Below are positions 6,383 through 9,287 of a DNA stretch of 9,287 nucleotides, one piece after another (the first letter of the stretch is position 1; each line of letters begins with the position of its first letter). The translations under genes and the position numbers were made by a program. Where the stretch lies: the NCBI GenBank assembly GCA_017467745.1, contig JAFUKV010000107.1, positions 1-9,287 of the forward strand, in the 5' to 3' direction. The stretch is from Bacteroidaceae bacterium (GTDB taxonomy: Bacteria > Bacteroidota > Bacteroidia > Bacteroidales > CHK158-818). The notes below the pieces were generated by a model, which saw nothing but the letters and a program-made list of their open reading frames with translations, did not search any database and was not told where the DNA came from.

Positions 6383-6418
6383 TAATAAAAAAGGCCTATC
6401 TGATTACAGATAGGCCTT
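6383..6418 (-). terminator. Rho-independent terminator of tRNA-His
   Basis: A perfect 11-bp stem AAGGCCTATCT/AGATAGGCCTT (6391-6401 with 6408-6418) with a 6-nt loop. On the minus strand it is followed by a run of T (6392-6387) and then ATTACT. It begins 22 bp after the tRNA. Confidence 0.88.
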
Positions 6419-6440
6419 AGTAATAAAACTAATAAGGAGG

Positions 6441-6515
<75 letters not shown>

Positions 6516-6531
6516 ATTTTGAAATGCGTTG

Positions 6532-6562
6532 CAAAGATACTGCTATTTTTTAATTATGCAAA
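6532..6562 (-). promoter_or_regulatory. Promoter of tRNA-His
   Basis: On the minus strand TTTG (6562-6559), a 19-bp spacer and TATCTTTG (6539-6532) match the Bacteroidetes consensus exactly; the -7 box ends 16 bp before G(-1) of the tRNA. Confidence 0.78.
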
Positions 6563-6578
6563 CAACGACTTCTATTTT

Positions 6579-6831
6579 TTACAAAAAAATTCGTTCTTTT
6601 TGAACTTCTACCATTCTCAACGTTTTATAAAGCAAATCGGAATATGACGCCAAACATCTCCCAAACAACTGACCTTTTCTAATCATTACTTCTCCAACTT
6701 AGCTATACCTCGTAGATTCTCGTTACAACCTCCGTAAAAACAAGCATTCCTCAAAATACCATTTTCTGCTTCAACATCTATCTGAATACCATACGTTTAT
6801 AACCAATTTAGCGTTTCGTATTTTCTGCCAT
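6579..6831 (-). pseudogene. Degenerate TSCPD-domain protein gene
   Basis: Relic of a small TSCPD-family gene (intact members are roughly 80-90 aa, about the length of this relic; function poorly known). One frame (6790-6689) reads GIQIDVEAENGILRN, then the family signature FYGGCNENLRGIAKL, and stops at 6688-6686. The next frame, entered near 6698-6689, carries the rest: EVMIRKGQLFGRCLASYSDLL (split here: EVMIRKG, then QLFGRCLASYSDLL) and YKTL, ending at 6581-6579. This matches the family C-terminus K-G-x-x-C-G...TSCPDQL..AL, but CG became FG and TSCPD became ASYSD. At the 5' end KYET and TYGIQ can be read, with a TAA at 6799-6797 and an ATG at 6831 out of frame. So there is at least one stop, one or two frameshifts and loss of the key cysteines. 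It begins 8 bp after the HTCS stop on the same strand. Confidence 0.75.
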
Positions 6832-6839
6832 TTTATTGT

Positions 6840-9287
6840 TTACTTTCGCTTTAACGATTTAGTAGGGCTCTCGCCATATTGATCTTTGTAACATTTGGCA
6901 AAATACGAAGGAGAGGCAAAACCTACTTCATAGCATATTTCCGAAACACTCATATCCGACGAAGATAGTAACCTTGATGCCCGTTTCAGTCTCACCATAC
7001 GAAGATATTCGTTCGGAGAAAAATTCGTTAATGTTTTTACTTTTCGATACAATTGTACCCTACTCAATCCCATGTTTTTACCCAGATCCTCTATATTCAG
7101 CGCCGAATCGGACATATTTTCTTCTATCAAACTTTTAAATTTACGGATAAACTCTTTATCCATATCGCACAATACAGGTCTTGGCTCAACTGCCAACAAT
7201 TCATTTTGCGGCAAGCACAAACGTTTACGCCCCTCTATCAGATTTTGTATTCGAGTTTCTAAAACCTTCAAATTAAACGGTTTTGCCATAAACGAATCCG
7301 CTCCGCTCAAAAAACCATCTATCCGCTGCTCGTCTTGATTGCAAGCTGTCAATAAAATCACCGGAATATGGCAAGTCTGCATCTCTTTTTTCAGTCGTTT
7401 ACAACACTCTATACCGTCCATCTCCGGCATCATAATATCCGAGATTATTACATCCGGAATATACTTCATTGCCATTCTAAATCCCGATAAACCATTTTCC
7501 GCCTCTATAACAGTATAACGTGAACACAACGATCTTTTAACATAAGAACGAATATCGGCGTTATCATCTATTATCAATACCGACTCTTTTGCAGAATCGA
7601 ACACAACGTCATCTTCCAATTCATCCGTACTATCCGGAACACACACCTCATACGTGTTTTCTTCGGGTTGTATTTCAGATTTCCCCCAATACTCCGTTTC
7701 TTTCAAATCGGACGGAAGCATTACAGAAAAAACCGTACCTTTACCCTCGTTACTCTCCACATCTATCTCTCCTCCATGCAGCTCTACAAAAGCTTTTACC
7801 AAAGCCAAACCAATACCCGAACCGGAAAAATGGGTATCTATTCTATAAAACCGATCGAAGATATTCCGAATATGTTCAGGCGAAATACCGATACCCGTAT
7901 CAGACAGATAAATGCAGAAAAACGGTTGTCCGTTTTTCTCCGTTTGAGAAAGGCGAACTTTTATTTTCCCATTCTCCGGAGTAAATTTCACCGCATTCGA
8001 TAACAGATTGAAATAAACACGTTCTATTTTTTCTTTATCGCATACAAAAAACCACTGATTGTCGGGGACATTCTCGGCTTCGAATTCAAACTTTATAAAT
8101 TTTCTATGTAATATCGGCAAAAAAGCATGTGTCCATTCTTCGACAGATTCCTTTAAATTGCAGCGAGACAAATGCAACTCCTGCTTTCCGTTTTCGTATT
8201 TACGAAACTCCAATATCTGGTTTACTAACCGTAATAAGATGGTTACATTCTTCTTAACTATCTGCAAAAGGCCTCGTTGTTCTCTATTCAAATCTTTATC
8301 TTGCAGCAACTGGTTGACCGGATCGGACACCAATGTCAACGGTGTACGGAAATCATGCGAGACATTCGTAAAAAACATCAATTTAGCATGAGTAGCTTCT
8401 TCTAACTTTTTAGAAAGGCTTACCAACTGATCACGCTGCTGCTCTAATTGCTCTTTTTGTAATGTTATTTCTTCGTTCCGCTTAGAAAGCGTCTCATTCA
8501 TCCGATGCTGCAAACGGAGAGATTTCCGCAAAACAATGGCCATAATAGCGAATAAGCATAAAAAAGAGACACATCCATACAAAATTATTCGCTGATTGGC
8601 ATAACGTGCTAACGATTCTCCTATTTTGTCTGAAAGTACTTCCATTTTTTCATCCTGCAACAAAATCTGCTCGCTTTGCATTTTCATCAAACGAGCATTT
8701 GTCTTATCTACCAACGCAGTATTTAAAATCGTCTCTCTCGGCACCGGATCATGTCGCAAAATATCCATCGCTATCTGCATTACCTTATCTCCCCCCGTCG
8801 GATAAATAAATGTCGCGTCTAACTCTCCATTAAGCACTAAATCTATTCCCATATCTTTTCCCGGCAACGCATCTATGCCAACAAACCGTATTCCCTCACG
8901 AGCAATTTTTTGCGCCGCCTTACGAGCTCCCACTGCCATCCTGTCATTTTGCGAAAATATGACATCTACATGAGAAAAACAACCTAATATAGAATCGGCC
9001 TTATACTCTGCATCCTGACGTCTCCACCCTGCATCTACACTTGCTAACAATTGTATATCTGGGGCTTTTCCAATCGCTTCTAAAAAACCGAGATGACGTT
9101 CAAATGCAGGCGAAGAACTTTTCAATCCGGTTAGCTCCAATACCGCCCCTTTTCCCTTCAATATCGACACGATATATTCTCCTGCCGTTTTCCCTATCTC
9201 ATAATTATCTGCGCCTATAAACGCAGAATATTTATCCGATAAGATTTTCCTATCGACAACTATTACCGGAATCCCTGATTCGAAAGC
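6840..9287 (-). CDS. Hybrid two-component system sensor kinase/AraC-type regulator with periplasmic-binding-protein sensor, 5' partial
   Basis: A one-protein two-component system in the inner membrane. The frame is open to the right edge (815 visible residues, numbered from the edge); the GTG at 9170 is internal. Order: type I periplasmic-binding-protein sensor (1 to about 195, with FESGIPVIVVDRK, SQNDRMAVGARKAA and VLNGELDAT..YPTGGD), one membrane segment (about 233-254), coiled coil (about 260-300), HisKA with His311 in SHDFRTPL, HATPase with N box NLLSNAVKF, DTGIGI and GSGIGLALV, receiver with IIDDNAD, Asp617 in SDIMMPEMDG, LLTA and AKPF, then a C-terminal AraC helix-turn-helix pair ending near the stop. 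All catalytic residues are intact. The sensor type is like that of the fructose-sensing BT1754 of B. thetaiotaomicron, so a monosaccharide ligand is likely; which one is not shown. Its targets, probably a polysaccharide-use locus, would lie outside the window. Confidence 0.95.
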   Translation of the reverse strand, partial: AFESGIPVIVVDRKILSDKYSAFIGADNYEIGKTAGEYIVSILKGKGAVLELTGLKSSSPAFERHLGFLEAIGKAPDIQLLASVDAGWRRQDAEYKADSILGCFSHVDVIFSQNDRMAVGARKAAQKIAREGIRFVGIDALPGKDMGIDLVLNGELDATFIYPTGGDKVMQIAMDILRHDPVPRETILNTALVDKTNARLMKMQSEQILLQDEKMEVLSDKIGESLARYANQRIILYGCVSFLCLFAIMAIVLRKSLRLQHRMNETLSKRNEEITLQKEQLEQQRDQLVSLSKKLEEATHAKLMFFTNVSHDFRTPLTLVSDPVNQLLQDKDLNREQRGLLQIVKKNVTILLRLVNQILEFRKYENGKQELHLSRCNLKESVEEWTHAFLPILHRKFIKFEFEAENVPDNQWFFVCDKEKIERVYFNLLSNAVKFTPENGKIKVRLSQTEKNGQPFFCIYLSDTGIGISPEHIRNIFDRFYRIDTHFSGSGIGLALVKAFVELHGGEIDVESNEGKGTVFSVMLPSDLKETEYWGKSEIQPEENTYEVCVPDSTDELEDDVVFDSAKESVLIIDDNADIRSYVKRSLCSRYTVIEAENGLSGFRMAMKYIPDVIISDIMMPEMDGIECCKRLKKEMQTCHIPVILLTACNQDEQRIDGFLSGADSFMAKPFNLKVLETRIQNLIEGRKRLCLPQNELLAVEPRPVLCDMDKEFIRKFKSLIEENMSDSALNIEDLGKNMGLSRVQLYRKVKTLTNFSPNEYLRMVRLKRASRLLSSSDMSVSEICYEVGFASPSYFAKCYKDQYGESPTKSLKRK

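Noticed and set aside
7053..8809. Several plus-strand frames of 60-131 codons opposite the HTCS gene
   Set aside because: They lie antisense to a fully supported coding region, with intact catalytic motifs on the minus strand, and their peptides are not family-like.

Overview
The window looks like chromosomal DNA of a gut-type Bacteroidales bacterium. It is AT-rich, and six promoters fit the Bacteroidetes -7 motif TAnnTTTG, five of them with a -33 TTG/TTTG about 19-20 bp upstream. One gene encodes a one-protein hybrid two-component system (HTCS), a fusion typical of glycan-degrading Bacteroidales. Both tRNA genes lack an encoded CCA. Genus or species cannot be fixed from this stretch.

Layout, left to right. 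(1) Positions 1-731: 3' two thirds of an RlmI-type 23S rRNA methyltransferase, closed by a strong hairpin that also serves the converging gene. (2) 812-1987: a divergent module with an HxlR regulator on the plus strand facing a minus-strand unit made of a SnoaL-like gene stub and a cupin gene; each side has its own promoter. (3) 2269-2822: methylglyoxal synthase mgsA with its own promoter. (4) 3058-5518: a minus-strand operon, TetR regulator - KAS III (FabH-like) - FabG reductase, with one promoter in front of tetR and one terminator after fabG. (5) 5929-6562: initiator tRNA-fMet (plus) and tRNA-His (minus) facing each other, each with promoter and terminator. (6) 6579-6831: a decayed TSCPD-family gene. 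(7) 6840-9287: an HTCS sensor/regulator, cut by the window edge, with a periplasmic sugar-binding-protein-like sensor.

The genes fall into independent units. The most coherent one is the TetR-KAS III-FabG operon, which could make a 3-oxoacyl and then 3-hydroxyacyl chain but carries no dehydratase, enoyl reductase or acyl carrier protein, so it either draws on the housekeeping fatty acid machinery or makes a short hydroxyacyl product. The HTCS probably controls a carbohydrate-use locus beyond the right edge. I found no CRISPR array, insertion sequence or phage gene, and no clear novel multi-gene system. The least expected items are the two gene remnants (SnoaL-like and TSCPD).
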